Below, one piece after another: positions 31,427 through 40,979 of a stretch of 64,000 nt of DNA (position 1 is its first letter; every line of letters starts with the position of its first letter). Origin of the DNA: Alcanivorax nanhaiticus (GTDB lineage: Bacteria > Pseudomonadota > Gammaproteobacteria > Pseudomonadales > Alcanivoracaceae); assembly GCF_000756665.1 (NCBI RefSeq), contig NZ_ARXV01000002.1, forward strand, positions 124,001-188,000. Reading direction: 5' to 3'. The position numbers and the translations under genes were made by a program. The notes under the pieces were generated by a model. It saw nothing but the letters and a program-made list of their open reading frames with translations, was not told the origin of the DNA and searched no databases.

Positions 31427-33222
31427 CCCTCACCTTCGCTCAATGATGCGCTATCGGCCCGTGCAACTGCGGTGAGAAAAAGCGTTTCCATATCGGTATC
31501 GGGCGACAAGGCGAGAGATTCAATGAGTGCATCGCGGCTACCATGTGCGATCAGGCGACCGTTCATCATCAGCGCCAATCGATCGCAGTAAGCGGCTTCG
31601 TCAAGATAATGGGTGGTCACGGCCACGGTCATGCCTTGTGACGCCAATACCCGGATGACCTCCCAAAAGCGGTAGCGCGAGGCGGGGTCAATACCGGATG
31701 TCGGTTCATCGAGAAACAGTACTGCCGGCCGATGCAGAATACTGCCAGCGAGCGCCAGCCGCTGTCGGATGGCGCCGGACAAATCCCCGACCATGGTCCG
31801 AAGAGGCACCGTCAACCCTGTTACTGCACTGGCCCATGCCACGGCGGCACGCGCGGTATTGCCCGACAATCCGTAGAGGTTGGCAAAAAACGCCAGATTC
31901 TCCCCCGCCGTCATATCCAGATAGAGCGAAAATTTTTGCGACATATAGCCGATTTGCCGTCGCAGATTGCGATTTTTCAAACTCACTGCTTCGCCACCGA
32001 CAACCGCCCCGCCCTCGGCAATTGCCGTCAGACCACAGATGGCCCGGATCAACGTGGTTTTGCCCGCGCCGTTGGGTCCCAACAGCGCCAGCAACTCCCC
32101 TCTCTCAATCGTCAGATTAATGCGATCGACGGCGGTGAATTCGCCAAAACGGATACTGAGGTTTTGCGTTTGCACGCCGTTGCGATCTTTATCCGCATCA
32201 AGTTTGGCTGCTTCTACAGGGAATCTACTGGCCTGTTCACCATTCCCCATAGCAGGTGGTTCAACACAGTCCATTTCAACCTCCGTACGGCTATCCAGCA
32301 CGAACAGATCTTCAAGCTGTGGTTCAGCTGGCGTAACCACGGTATTGGCTGGCAGCTCGCGCATGGCTAGTTGTTTGAAATCGTCGGCATCAGTGACGCA
32401 GCGCAGACGATCCGGCAGCCGCTGTATGGCGCGCATCCCTTGCAGTCGACGCAGCTTTACCGAGACATCGTCAAGCGGCTCGGGCGATGTCGAAAATGTT
32501 ACACTGAACACCCGCCCCCTGAGCTGTTCCAGCAGTGCCCCGGGTGTCCCATCCGCCAGCACTTGACCTTCCCGCAACAGAACCACACGGTCGCAGCGCA
32601 TGGCCTCATCCATATAGGAAGTCGCAATAACGCTGGTGACTTGCCGCTGCTGAAAACGATCCAGCATTTCCCATAACTGGCGACGCGACAGTGGATCGAC
32701 GCCCAGACCCGGCTCGTCCAGAATGAGCAGTTCAGGCTCATGAATCAGGTTGGTACAAAGGGAGAGCTTTTTGCGCATGCCACCGGAAAGCTTGCCCGCC
32801 GGCCGCTGCGTAAAGGTCGTGAGGCCGGCCATCTGTAGCAAGCTGTTGCGTCGCGCAAGGTATTGATCTTGAGGTACGTCGCGGATGCGAGCGGAAAACG
32901 CGAGGTTTTCATCCACGCTCAAGCGATCATAGAGGGTAAAGCCCTGCGACATATAGCCGATGCGAGCGGCAATGATTTTGGACTCGCGGCGTGTATCAAG
33001 GCCAAACACCCGACAGTCACCGCTGCTGGGGTCGAGGATGCCCGCCAGCATTTGCAACAGCGTGGTTTTCCCGGCACCGTCTGCGCCGACGACACCGACA
33101 CGCTCTCCCCGTCGCACGGCAAAGCTGATATCACCCACTGCAACCGTCTCCCCGAACCGCCGCGAAAGTTGTTCAGTCTGTAAGATAAGTGCCTGGGGCT
33201 GTTCAACAATGGCGTCAGGCAT
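31423..33222 (-). CDS. ATPase with two fused ABC domains (RbbA-like, no membrane part)
   Basis: A 599-residue cytoplasmic protein with two ABC cassettes. The first has Walker A GADGAGKTT, signature LSGGM and Walker B LLILDEPGLGVD. The second has GPNGAGKTT, a weaker signature LSGAI and VLFLDEPTSGID. A linker of about 60 residues joins them. E. coli RbbA carries such a pair fused to a permease; here the permeases are separate genes. The unequal signatures suggest one degenerate ATP site. It starts 6 bp after the adaptor gene. Confidence 0.9.
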   Translation of the reverse strand: MPDAIVEQPQALILQTEQLSRRFGETVAVGDISFAVRRGERVGVVGADGAGKTTLLQMLAGILDPSSGDCRVFGLDTRRESKIIAARIGYMSQGFTLYDRLSVDENLAFSARIRDVPQDQYLARRNSLLQMAGLTTFTQRPAGKLSGGMRKKLSLCTNLIHEPELLILDEPGLGVDPLSRRQLWEMLDRFQQRQVTSVIATSYMDEAMRCDRVVLLREGQVLADGTPGALLEQLRGRVFSVTFSTSPEPLDDVSVKLRRLQGMRAIQRLPDRLRCVTDADDFKQLAMRELPANTVVTPAEPQLEDLFVLDSRTEVEMDCVEPPAMGNGEQASRFPVEAAKLDADKDRNGVQTQNLSIRFGEFTAVDRINLTIERGELLALLGPNGAGKTTLIRAICGLTAIAEGGAVVGGEAVSLKNRNLRRQIGYMSQKFSLYLDMTAGENLAFFANLYGLSGNTARAAVAWASAVTGLTVPLRTMVGDLSGAIRQRLALAGSILHRPAVLFLDEPTSGIDPASRYRFWEVIRVLASQGMTVAVTTHYLDEAAYCDRLALMMNGRLIAHGSRDALIESLALSPDTDMETLFLTAVARADSASLSEGEG

Positions 33223-33228
33223 GTTGTA

Positions 33229-34191
33229 TCAACTTGCCGGAACCGGTAGCGAAGCCGGCCATTGTTGGGTGGCGTCCCAGCGAATCCAGGCATCGGCCGG
33301 CATCCCCGGTTTCAACAGGCCATCAGGATTGTCCAGTGCCAGGGTAACCCCGTAAACCATGCGCTGGCGCTCATCCGGCATATGTACATCCCGCGGGGTG
33401 AATTGAGCAAAATCATCAATACGGCTGACATTGGCGACAAACTCTCGATCGACACCATCGACGCGAATACGCGCCTCATCACCCAGGTGCAGGCGGTTCA
33501 GGTGGTTGGCGGAGACATAGACTTTCAACTCCAGACGGTTGAGATCGACAATCAACGCCAGCGGCTGGCCGGCGGCGACCACCTCGCCGGTCTCCACTGC
33601 ACGAATCAACACCGTGCCCGACAAGGGGGCTGCCACCTCCAGTTTGTTGCGTTGGGATTCGGCCAACGCCAACGTAGCACCAGCGGCTTCCATCTGTGCG
33701 TTGAGCGCGTCGCGCTGCTTCTGCAACGCCTGCAAGCGCCCCATTGCTTCTTTAACAGCATTTTCTGCCGTATCGACATCCTGCTGCGTACCCAGTTTCT
33801 TTGTCTGCAGGGCGCGTACACGTTCCAATTGGCGCTTTGCAGTCGCGGCGTGGTGGCGCCAGGTATCACGTTCACTGTCAATTACGGCGATGTTCTCCTT
33901 AAGTGACTCAAGTTCGCCCTGGGCACCACGGATCTGTTCGTCGGCATCCACCGGATCGATCTCGACAAGTACGTCACCCGTAGAGACCGCTTCGCCTTCC
34001 AACAGGCGATGTCGCAGCACCCGGCCACCGCGTTCAGCGGCAAGCTTTACATCACGCCCCTCGATATACCCGTTACCATAAACGAAGCCCTCGGGTAGCG
34101 GTTTACCCTGGGTGAGCCAAAAGAGCCCGTAAGAAACAACGGCAACCAGGACTATCACCGCTAACGACCAGATCCAGGATGGATTTTTCAT
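33229..34191 (-). CDS. HlyD-type membrane fusion protein
   Basis: A 320-residue adaptor with one N-terminal membrane anchor (WIWSLAVIVLVAVVSYGLFWLT). Lipoyl half-motifs (AERGGRVLRHRLLEGEAVSTGDVLVEIDP and LEVAAPLSGTVLIRAVETGEVV) flank a coiled coil of about 100 residues. A beta-barrel domain follows. It is the YhiI/EmrA-like part of the ABC exporter and starts the four-gene exporter unit, 79 bp after the channel gene. Confidence 0.9.
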   Translation of the reverse strand: MKNPSWIWSLAVIVLVAVVSYGLFWLTQGKPLPEGFVYGNGYIEGRDVKLAAERGGRVLRHRLLEGEAVSTGDVLVEIDPVDADEQIRGAQGELESLKENIAVIDSERDTWRHHAATAKRQLERVRALQTKKLGTQQDVDTAENAVKEAMGRLQALQKQRDALNAQMEAAGATLALAESQRNKLEVAAPLSGTVLIRAVETGEVVAAGQPLALIVDLNRLELKVYVSANHLNRLHLGDEARIRVDGVDREFVANVSRIDDFAQFTPRDVHMPDERQRMVYGVTLALDNPDGLLKPGMPADAWIRWDATQQWPASLPVPAS

Positions 34192-34270
34192 CTTTTTTCC
34201 TTGGTTCGCACATCAACTCAGTCGAGCAATAGCCCTCGTATCAGGGCGCCATAGACCACCATGCTAATTC

Positions 34271-34720
34271 TCACTCTATGGAATCGCTCTCTGAACAGGG
34301 CTGACAAAATTTCATCCGGTTCATCGCCAGCAACGAAAAAGAGGCCGACCAGGTGATCAGCACCAGTCCGTTAATGGCCTCCAGCCCATAGAGAATTTTA
34401 AACCATCCCGAGGCCGACAAATCGCCGGCACCCAGCGAGCTGTAGGCAACAAATGAAAAATACAGGGTATTGATCCAGTCTTCGAAGCTGGAGCCCGGCA
34501 GTTCGCCAAACCCCGGAATAAGATGCGCAAAATAATAAACAAAGGCATAAACCACTACTTCGACGACATGGGCAACAAACAATCCGCAAATGATGGCAAT
34601 CAATTTAATCGACTGCGCCCATCCGGTATCCAATATAGCCATCAACCGCGTCAAAAACCCATAATGCACCGTCACGGTTAATACCAGTAGAAAAGGAAAT
34701 AAAATTATCAGAACCATCAC
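34271..34720 (-). CDS. two-helix ion channel protein with altered filter
   Basis: A 149-residue membrane protein with four hydrophobic segments. The third and fourth flank a pore loop NTLYFSFVAYSSLGAGD (about residues 84-100), in the position of the potassium-channel filter TVGYGD but reading SLGAGD. This matches the Ion_trans_2 family with an aberrant filter, so K+ selectivity is doubtful. It has no ligand-binding domain. It lies between the lycopene-cyclase-like gene and the exporter genes. Confidence 0.75.
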   Translation of the reverse strand: MMVLIILFPFLLVLTVTVHYGFLTRLMAILDTGWAQSIKLIAIICGLFVAHVVEVVVYAFVYYFAHLIPGFGELPGSSFEDWINTLYFSFVAYSSLGAGDLSASGWFKILYGLEAINGLVLITWSASFSLLAMNRMKFCQPCSESDSIE

Positions 34721-34745
34721 ATTACCTTATCGAAAATAACCAGGG

Positions 34746-35447
34746 TTAGGATGTTTTTACACGCAACCAGTGTCGGTGTTCATAAAACGCGCTCCACATT
34801 GCGCCAAGGGAAAAGGCAAATAACAACTCCTCTACCGGAATCCCGGCAACCTGTATACCGCTGATATTGGCATGATTCCAATACAGCGCCACAAAACCCG
34901 GATGTGAGGCCGCCATGGCGCTAAAAAACAGAAAATACAATCCCGTAAACATCAGGGCACCTTTTATTGCCTGCGATAACAAATCCGGCCGGCAAACTAT
35001 CGTTGTCATTGCACCTCCCAGCAAACTCAACGAGGCGGTATAGATGGCATTCCATGTGGTAAGTCCCTCAAGCCCGAGAAACAGCCACACCGGCGAGCTG
35101 AGCAAGAATTTATGGTAGCGATGACGCCTGCTGGATTTCTCGCAATCAGCCAGCGGCTTGAGCACGTATTTATCCGACACCCCAAAGAGACTACTTGCCA
35201 AACCACCCACCGCGAAGGAAAAAATCAGGCTTTCGATATCGAAGCCAGTGGCTTCGCCCAAACGAAACAAGGTCGGTGGAAACCAATAGTCCGGGTAAAA
35301 CAGCGGTTCAGACAGTCCCAGCGGTGCCGTCCCGATACTCATCGTCATCATCTTTACATGCTGGCTCTTTTGCACAATAAAAACGACCAGCCAAATCAGC
35401 AACAGAATAAGACTCCAGACGAAGTAAGTGTATTGCATATCCATCAT
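34746..35447 (-). CDS. integral membrane protein resembling lycopene cyclase domain
   Basis: A 233-residue protein with about six or seven membrane helices. The C-terminal GIPVEELLFAFSLGAMWSAFYEH recalls the PxEExLF motif of the heterodimeric-type lycopene cyclase domain, and FYPDYWFPPTLF lies near the N-terminus. No carotenoid genes are nearby, so a true cyclase is unlikely; a role in the membrane alongside the antiporter is more plausible. The start overlaps the antiporter stop by 4 bp; Met4 could also be the start. Confidence 0.5.
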   Translation of the reverse strand: MMDMQYTYFVWSLILLLIWLVVFIVQKSQHVKMMTMSIGTAPLGLSEPLFYPDYWFPPTLFRLGEATGFDIESLIFSFAVGGLASSLFGVSDKYVLKPLADCEKSSRRHRYHKFLLSSPVWLFLGLEGLTTWNAIYTASLSLLGGAMTTIVCRPDLLSQAIKGALMFTGLYFLFFSAMAASHPGFVALYWNHANISGIQVAGIPVEELLFAFSLGAMWSAFYEHRHWLRVKTS

Positions 35448-36631
35448 TGACCGTTTTCACTCCGGGGATCGAGATGATTCGCCAGCACCGGTATGACACT
35501 GGAGGCGATAATGGCGGTCGCCAGCGTCATCAGTACCAGCGCGATCATGGCGTGGTGGGACAAATGCCCTTGTTGAAGCCCTACACTGGCAACAACCAGC
35601 GCAACCTCTGCCCGAGGCAATAGCGCAAACCCAAGCAACCATCGTTCACGCAGTGACAGGAAAGAACCCATTACCCAGGGCGCAAGCAACTTACCGATAA
35701 CCGCCGCCGCGATGACCAATAGCACGTACCCAATCAACTCATCGTCCGCCAGAGCGAGCTCCGTAATCTGCATACCGATGGCCAAAAAAAACAGCGGCGA
35801 AAAAAACCTGCTGACGCTGGCAAAAAATTCACTGTCCGTTGTTTTGGCCGCTTTTGTTGATTGTGCGAATCGCGTTTTAAATACGGCGGCAACCGCACCC
35901 GCCGCAAAACCACCGACCACCGGTGAGAGTTCAAAACTTGCCGTCACCCATGCAGCCAGCAGCGCCGTCAAAACAGCAAAAACCCTGCGCAAAAGTGTTA
36001 GTCGTCTTAGCGATGAGCGCACCAGCAAGGTATTCAACAGCCACAGAAGAACACTGAGTCCGGACAAGACGAGCAAACTCATTAACAGCGAAAACAAGAT
36101 GAGGCCCAGACCATTGTCACTGCTCAGCCCCGCATGGGTGGCAGATAACAAATACAACACCAAAATGTCATCGACGATCGCTGCCGCCAATAATATTTGG
36201 CCCACCTTGCTCTCAAGCACCGCAGCATGATGCATCAGGGCGACACTGAGTCCGATACTCGTGGCTGACAACGCGATACCCACATACAGGGCTTCATCAA
36301 TGTCCTGCGATACGATATAAGCGGCTGCAAATCCCGACAGCAGACTTAAGATTATTCCCGCCAACCCCACCAGGATTCCCGGCTTGATTGCAGCGGCAAA
36401 ATGTGACCATTGAATATCGTAACCCGCTGAGAACAGGATCAGGATAACCGCCAGTTCCGATAGAACGTGCTCAGCCTCACCAATCCGAATCAGGCTGAAA
36501 CCCGCCGGCCCCAGCAGCACGCCAACGACAATAACCACCGCCGCCTGCGGCAACCTAAATCGCTCAGACACCCCATCACAGGCGACCATCAACAGTGATG
36601 CGGTTAAAAACAATGTCAGGTTAAAAAACAA
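35444..36631 (-). CDS. CPA2-family cation/proton antiporter
   Basis: A 395-residue membrane protein with about 12 helices. It shows the CPA2 features: GVLLGPAGFSLI near residues 38-50, an Asp-containing discontinuous helix region (AAAIVDDILVLYLLSATHA, residues near 150) and the positively charged late helix LGFALLPRAEVALVVASVG. It exchanges Na+ or K+ for protons. No C-terminal TrkA-N domain is present, unlike KefB/KefC. It follows cti by 35 bp. Confidence 0.9.
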   Translation of the reverse strand: MFFNLTLFLTASLLMVACDGVSERFRLPQAAVVIVVGVLLGPAGFSLIRIGEAEHVLSELAVILILFSAGYDIQWSHFAAAIKPGILVGLAGIILSLLSGFAAAYIVSQDIDEALYVGIALSATSIGLSVALMHHAAVLESKVGQILLAAAIVDDILVLYLLSATHAGLSSDNGLGLILFSLLMSLLVLSGLSVLLWLLNTLLVRSSLRRLTLLRRVFAVLTALLAAWVTASFELSPVVGGFAAGAVAAVFKTRFAQSTKAAKTTDSEFFASVSRFFSPLFFLAIGMQITELALADDELIGYVLLVIAAAVIGKLLAPWVMGSFLSLRERWLLGFALLPRAEVALVVASVGLQQGHLSHHAMIALVLMTLATAIIASSVIPVLANHLDPRSENGQ

Positions 36632-36666
36632 AGCTGAATTCCCTGTAGCGTGGTTTCATTGCTGTC

Positions 36667-38979
36667 TCAAAGATTGTCATAACGACTCACATCGAGCAGA
36701 CCTTCGCCACCACCCATACGGCCTCGATAGTGATGAAGCTTATCCAGGATCAACCAAATTCGGCGGTCTGTCCTGCGGACACCATAACGCTCGACCCATC
36801 GATCCATAGTCACCGGGTCGGTGATTTTGTTTGCTTGGCTGGTAAATTTATCAAGCTCGCTGCGCTCTACCCAAAAAATAAAATTCGGATAACTGCCGAT
36901 AGCCCCGTCCACCAACATCAACATATCTTCATCAGGTATACGACGATCTTCCTCGCCGAAAATAAATGACACATTCGCGTGAGCCTTATTGATAATCATC
37001 GACACCACCTGCTCAATCTCACCGTCTTCGTTATGAATCACCAAATAACTCAGTTCGGGCAGGTTGCGTATCCAGGCTGACTGCTTTGCCGACAGGTGAT
37101 CCAGAGGTTTAAGCGCGTTGGGCACGCGATCACCGATGGGAACGGCTTTATCCCGCGTGAATGAAGATCGATCACGGATCATCTCGACCAGTTCGCTTTT
37201 GACATCATGACCGGCATATCGGATGGCTGCCGGGGTATCAATCAACAACTTGGAATGGCCGTAAAATACCTTGGCCTGTGCCAGCGCCCCCCGATACCAG
37301 CGTTTCAGAATGGGTTCTCTATCGGCAATGGGTAGGAAGGAGAGAAACAATCCCTCACTTTCCATGCGCAGATAATCCATGTACATGCGAGTCAATATTT
37401 GGTGTGACACACTGCCGAACACATCGAAGTTCACCACCAGGTCGTAGTAAATGCGCTCCAGTGTCGGGTAATCAATGACCCAAACGGTATTGGGATCCTC
37501 GCCAATCAAACCCTCCGACACAGAAGCACTGTCGAAATGTCTGAACACGGTGAGCACCGGCGTTGATTGATTTTCACCCTTCCAGATGGCTGTGATCGGT
37601 AGGCCCTGCCGGGTGAGCTCGTGCGATCGATAGGCGTTGTCACGGAATTCCAGATAGCGCCGGTGGGCATGAAGTCCTTCGTGCCACAACGCGGTAAAGT
37701 CCAGAGGACCAGCGCTTGTCGGCGGGAGATCCAGAAAGGGTATTGTGTTAAAAAGATAGGCGTTATCGACCACCGACAAGTCATACTCCGGCGACAGGAA
37801 GGCCACAAAGAAATAATCGTTAATCACATTCAACGCGACCTGCCCGCGACAGACCGGACCTTTGATAAAGGATTCAACAAAAAATTGGACGTTATCCAGC
37901 ATAAATCGATAACGGGCATCGGCGGGAATAGCACTGAACGTCAAGAACGGATTGGTCGCATTTTTCGTGGTGTAGCCAGCCGACTCAGAAACCTTCCAGT
38001 CACTGTAGAAAAACAGGGAGTTCCAGCGAGCCATACGACGCTGATCGAGTGGATAAACGCTATGTGTTTTATCCAGGAGTGTTTCCCTGACAGGAATGAG
38101 CCGGTAGTAAAACGGCTTTTCCCCAGGGTCACTGTTAGGTCGACGAGCCGCGATTTCATTCGGCGCAATAGCCGTCGGTGTCGATGATCGGATCAACCGA
38201 AAGTAATAAGTTTGCTCCTTATCGGAAATCGCCAAATGCCCCAGAAACAAATGTTCATACAAATAGCGGGAAACCAGTTTATGCCGGGGTGATTTTTCGT
38301 TGAAAAATGCCTCCCACTGGTCGACTTGCGCGATCACACTGGATGGCAGATCAAGAGGTGGATCAAAATCCGGATAGCCCTGCTTTATCCAGTTTTCCAA
38401 CTGCAGTTGTTCCTGGCGCGGTAAGGGCGCCATGCCATAGGGCATGGCGGCCATCGGCTGTTTGGCAAGAAAATTATCAACTTCTTCGATTGTTGCCGCA
38501 CAGGACAATTCACGGTTGATATCCAACGGAAAGTCCGTGGGCAATTTTCCTCCGGAGGGAAAGGTATTCTCGGGTTTGCGTGTAACAAGCCTGTATAACG
38601 CGTCGTCCAGATAGTCGGTATTTTTGGGCGAAGCTGAGGTGGCGGTAATCACCTCGTGAAAGCCTAGCTTGCGCCAGTCGGTGACGGAACGGCCATCAAT
38701 AAACAGCCTTGTGGTGACGTCTTCCGAGAACCTGGAGGGGTTATAGACAGTTTGAGGGGTCGCTCCGCGCAAGAGCCCCTCATAAGCACCAAGTTTTAAT
38801 TGACAGGGGGCGTCATAACAGCCATGGCACACCACGCAGCGTGTATCCAGGATGCGCTTTACGTCGGTGCTTTCCGAATATTGGGTGGCGTCAGCCCAAC
38901 CATTGCCGATCATCAACAGAAAGGCGGCGATCAATATTGATATTGTTTGTATTGGAATCATTGGCACCAACCTGTTCAC
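36667..38979 (-). CDS. cti: cis/trans fatty acid isomerase
   Basis: A 770-residue periplasmic haem protein. The signal peptide (to about GNGWA) is followed by the haem c site CVVCH at 48-52, then CYDAPCQLKLGAYEGLLRGAT, the Cti signature. The enzyme turns cis-unsaturated acyl chains of phospholipids into trans without leaving the membrane, a rapid rigidifying response to solvents and heat in Pseudomonas and Vibrio. The length equals the family norm. It overlaps clsB by 4 bp, which ties lipid enzymes together in one operon. Confidence 0.95.
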   Translation of the reverse strand: MNRLVPMIPIQTISILIAAFLLMIGNGWADATQYSESTDVKRILDTRCVVCHGCYDAPCQLKLGAYEGLLRGATPQTVYNPSRFSEDVTTRLFIDGRSVTDWRKLGFHEVITATSASPKNTDYLDDALYRLVTRKPENTFPSGGKLPTDFPLDINRELSCAATIEEVDNFLAKQPMAAMPYGMAPLPRQEQLQLENWIKQGYPDFDPPLDLPSSVIAQVDQWEAFFNEKSPRHKLVSRYLYEHLFLGHLAISDKEQTYYFRLIRSSTPTAIAPNEIAARRPNSDPGEKPFYYRLIPVRETLLDKTHSVYPLDQRRMARWNSLFFYSDWKVSESAGYTTKNATNPFLTFSAIPADARYRFMLDNVQFFVESFIKGPVCRGQVALNVINDYFFVAFLSPEYDLSVVDNAYLFNTIPFLDLPPTSAGPLDFTALWHEGLHAHRRYLEFRDNAYRSHELTRQGLPITAIWKGENQSTPVLTVFRHFDSASVSEGLIGEDPNTVWVIDYPTLERIYYDLVVNFDVFGSVSHQILTRMYMDYLRMESEGLFLSFLPIADREPILKRWYRGALAQAKVFYGHSKLLIDTPAAIRYAGHDVKSELVEMIRDRSSFTRDKAVPIGDRVPNALKPLDHLSAKQSAWIRNLPELSYLVIHNEDGEIEQVVSMIINKAHANVSFIFGEEDRRIPDEDMLMLVDGAIGSYPNFIFWVERSELDKFTSQANKITDPVTMDRWVERYGVRRTDRRIWLILDKLHHYRGRMGGGEGLLDVSRYDNL

Positions 38980-40130
38980 AGCCAGCGTTTAACCATCATG
39001 GCAATCCGCTCCAACCATCGCGATACCCCATCGCGCCGTTCCCAATCCTGAGACTCGATGCTTTCCGACTGCGATAAATCCTGCAGGAACTGCACTTTAA
39101 GTTCGGCGGCCAATCCCCTATCGGCTGTTGCCAGATTGAGTTCGTAGTTAATAAATAAACTGCGGTAATCCAGATTGGCCGTTCCCACCATCGACCAGTT
39201 GTCGTCGACTACCACCGTTTTTGCGTGCAGCATTCGCGGCAGGTACTCAAAAATTCGCACACCGGAATCGAGCAAGGAGGCATAAATATGACGGGCGGCC
39301 CAGCGCGCAATACGCACGTCACTCTCACCGGGAACCAGTAGCCTGACATCCACGCCACGCTCAGCGGCCTGACGCAATTGGCTGAGGGTATGACTATCGG
39401 GGACAAAATAAGGGGTGGTCAGATAAATAAACGTCTTCGCCTTGTCGAATGCCGCGCCGTACACACATCGCAAGCGGTGGCGACAGGTCAGCGTATGATT
39501 GTGCAGCAGTCTGCTGCCCGCTTCCTTTTGCATGGGCTGCCAACGCAGACGACCTTGCCAAAATGCGTCAAACAATTGCACGGCCACGTCGACAAGTGAG
39601 CCGCCAAAACTCACATGGGTATCACGCCAGCGCGCATCCCCGTAATACTCCCTGGAATTTTCCTGATGTATATTGAAGCCACCGAGAAAGGCGACACGAT
39701 CATCCACAATCAGCATCTTGCGATGATTACGGCGGTTATAGCGCCAGGGCCTGCGCCAGCTCCAGCGGTGAAACCAGCGCAATTTCACACCGTTGCAACG
39801 CAGGTGATTTTGCATCTTGCGCGAAAACCAGAACAGCGAGCCCGCCGCGTCAATATGCACCTTTACTGCGATACCCGCCTGTGCCCGTTCAATAAGCGCC
39901 TGACAAAACCGATTGCCTACCGCGTCATCGGCAAATATATAGGATTCCAGTCGAATACTCTCTTTCGCACCCGCTATCGCCGAAAGCATGGATGCATATA
40001 AATCATCGCCCTCGGTAAACAACTGGAAGGTTTCCGCAGCATGATCGGGTAATGTGGTGCAATCGTTCCCGTCACATCGGTTTTCCGTTCCGTCCGGCCT
40101 CACGTTCAAACTTGTGCAATATTCAATCAT
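38976..40130 (-). CDS. clsB: cardiolipin synthase, phospholipase D family
   Basis: A 384-residue enzyme with two HKD motifs: HRKMLIVDD at 136-144 and HAKTVVVDD at 302-310. The lack of N-terminal membrane helices and the length fit ClsB rather than ClsA. It makes cardiolipin or related lipids by phosphatidyl transfer at the inner face of the membrane. The start overlaps the methyltransferase-like stop by 8 bp and the end overlaps cti. Confidence 0.92.
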   Translation of the reverse strand: MIEYCTSLNVRPDGTENRCDGNDCTTLPDHAAETFQLFTEGDDLYASMLSAIAGAKESIRLESYIFADDAVGNRFCQALIERAQAGIAVKVHIDAAGSLFWFSRKMQNHLRCNGVKLRWFHRWSWRRPWRYNRRNHRKMLIVDDRVAFLGGFNIHQENSREYYGDARWRDTHVSFGGSLVDVAVQLFDAFWQGRLRWQPMQKEAGSRLLHNHTLTCRHRLRCVYGAAFDKAKTFIYLTTPYFVPDSHTLSQLRQAAERGVDVRLLVPGESDVRIARWAARHIYASLLDSGVRIFEYLPRMLHAKTVVVDDNWSMVGTANLDYRSLFINYELNLATADRGLAAELKVQFLQDLSQSESIESQDWERRDGVSRWLERIAMMVKRWL

Positions 40131-40782
40131 CAGAATTCAAACTGGAACTGCCGACAAACGCTCGCCATTGCTCCCGTCGAGGAATAAACATAGGCACCCG
40201 TTGCTGGTAGGCGCGATAGGTTTCGCCAAATTCCGCCAGTACCTGGCGCTCTTCCTTTCGGGCCAGCATGTAATAAGCAAATACAATCACCGGGAAAAGC
40301 CCCACAGAAAACAGTGTGGGCCAGTGCACCACACCCTCGCCAAACAGCGCGATAAACAGGCCCGTGTATTGAGGATGCCGGACAAAACGGTACAACCCAT
40401 CGGTCACCAGCGTGTTTTGCTGACGTGCGCGATGCACCTGCCGCCAGCCCTGGAAAAAAATGCCAATCCCGAGTAGCACCAGCGCATAACCCAGAATCAT
40501 CGAAATCATCATACCCGTCTCGCCCATGCCCAATAAGGTGGACCACAGGCTGGCATTCAGATCGTACCGATCAAGACCCAAAAAGCGGGACAGCAAATAA
40601 ATAGTCAACGGGAAACCATACATCTCGGCGTATAAGGCGATGATAAATGCCTGCACCACGCCCGCACTGGCCCATTCATGCCAGGACTTGGGTGCCACAT
40701 AGCGATAAAAAAACCAGGAAATCACCACGATCATAATGATCGCGAGCGCCCACGCGCCTGAATGTTGTATCGTTTGTTCCAT
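40123..40782 (-). CDS. isoprenylcysteine methyltransferase-like membrane protein (copy 1)
   Basis: A 219-residue protein with five or six hydrophobic segments and the PEMT/ICMT-like C-terminal motif RFVRHPQYTGLFIALFGEG, then ARKEERQVLAEFGETYRAYQQRVP. These residues bind SAM in isoprenylcysteine and phospholipid methyltransferases. Prenylcysteine substrates are not expected in bacteria, so lipid methylation is more likely, and the lipid-gene context supports that. A paralogue lies at 62416-63066; both share EMYGFPLTIY. Confidence 0.85.
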   Translation of the reverse strand: MEQTIQHSGAWALAIIMIVVISWFFYRYVAPKSWHEWASAGVVQAFIIALYAEMYGFPLTIYLLSRFLGLDRYDLNASLWSTLLGMGETGMMISMILGYALVLLGIGIFFQGWRQVHRARQQNTLVTDGLYRFVRHPQYTGLFIALFGEGVVHWPTLFSVGLFPVIVFAYYMLARKEERQVLAEFGETYRAYQQRVPMFIPRREQWRAFVGSSSLNSDD

Positions 40783-40797
40783 CTTTAATCCTCCAGC

Positions 40798-40914
40798 TCA
40801 CGTGCTGTTATGGTTAATTTCATATTTGTTCGACAATAGCCTGTCCAGCACCAGACAAGCGGTAATATCGCCGGTGACGTTGATAGCTGAACGCTTGAGA
40901 TGTCTTTTCTTCAT
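40798..40914 (-). pseudogene. C-terminal remnant of a dicarboxylate/amino-acid:cation symporter
   Basis: The reverse strand encodes RSAINVTGDITACLVLDRLL followed by a short tail and stop. This equals the closing region of the SDF symporter family (GltP/DctA), where a TxxNVTGD motif forms part of the substrate site. The rest of the gene is missing; upstream bases only supply an accidental ATG. It fills the 197-bp gap between cfa and the methyltransferase-like gene. Confidence 0.7.
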
Positions 40915-40979
40915 GCGCTTTACTTATGTCGTAAATTGCATAGACCTTATCTACCAACGACCGAGGCAGAACCGTGCTA

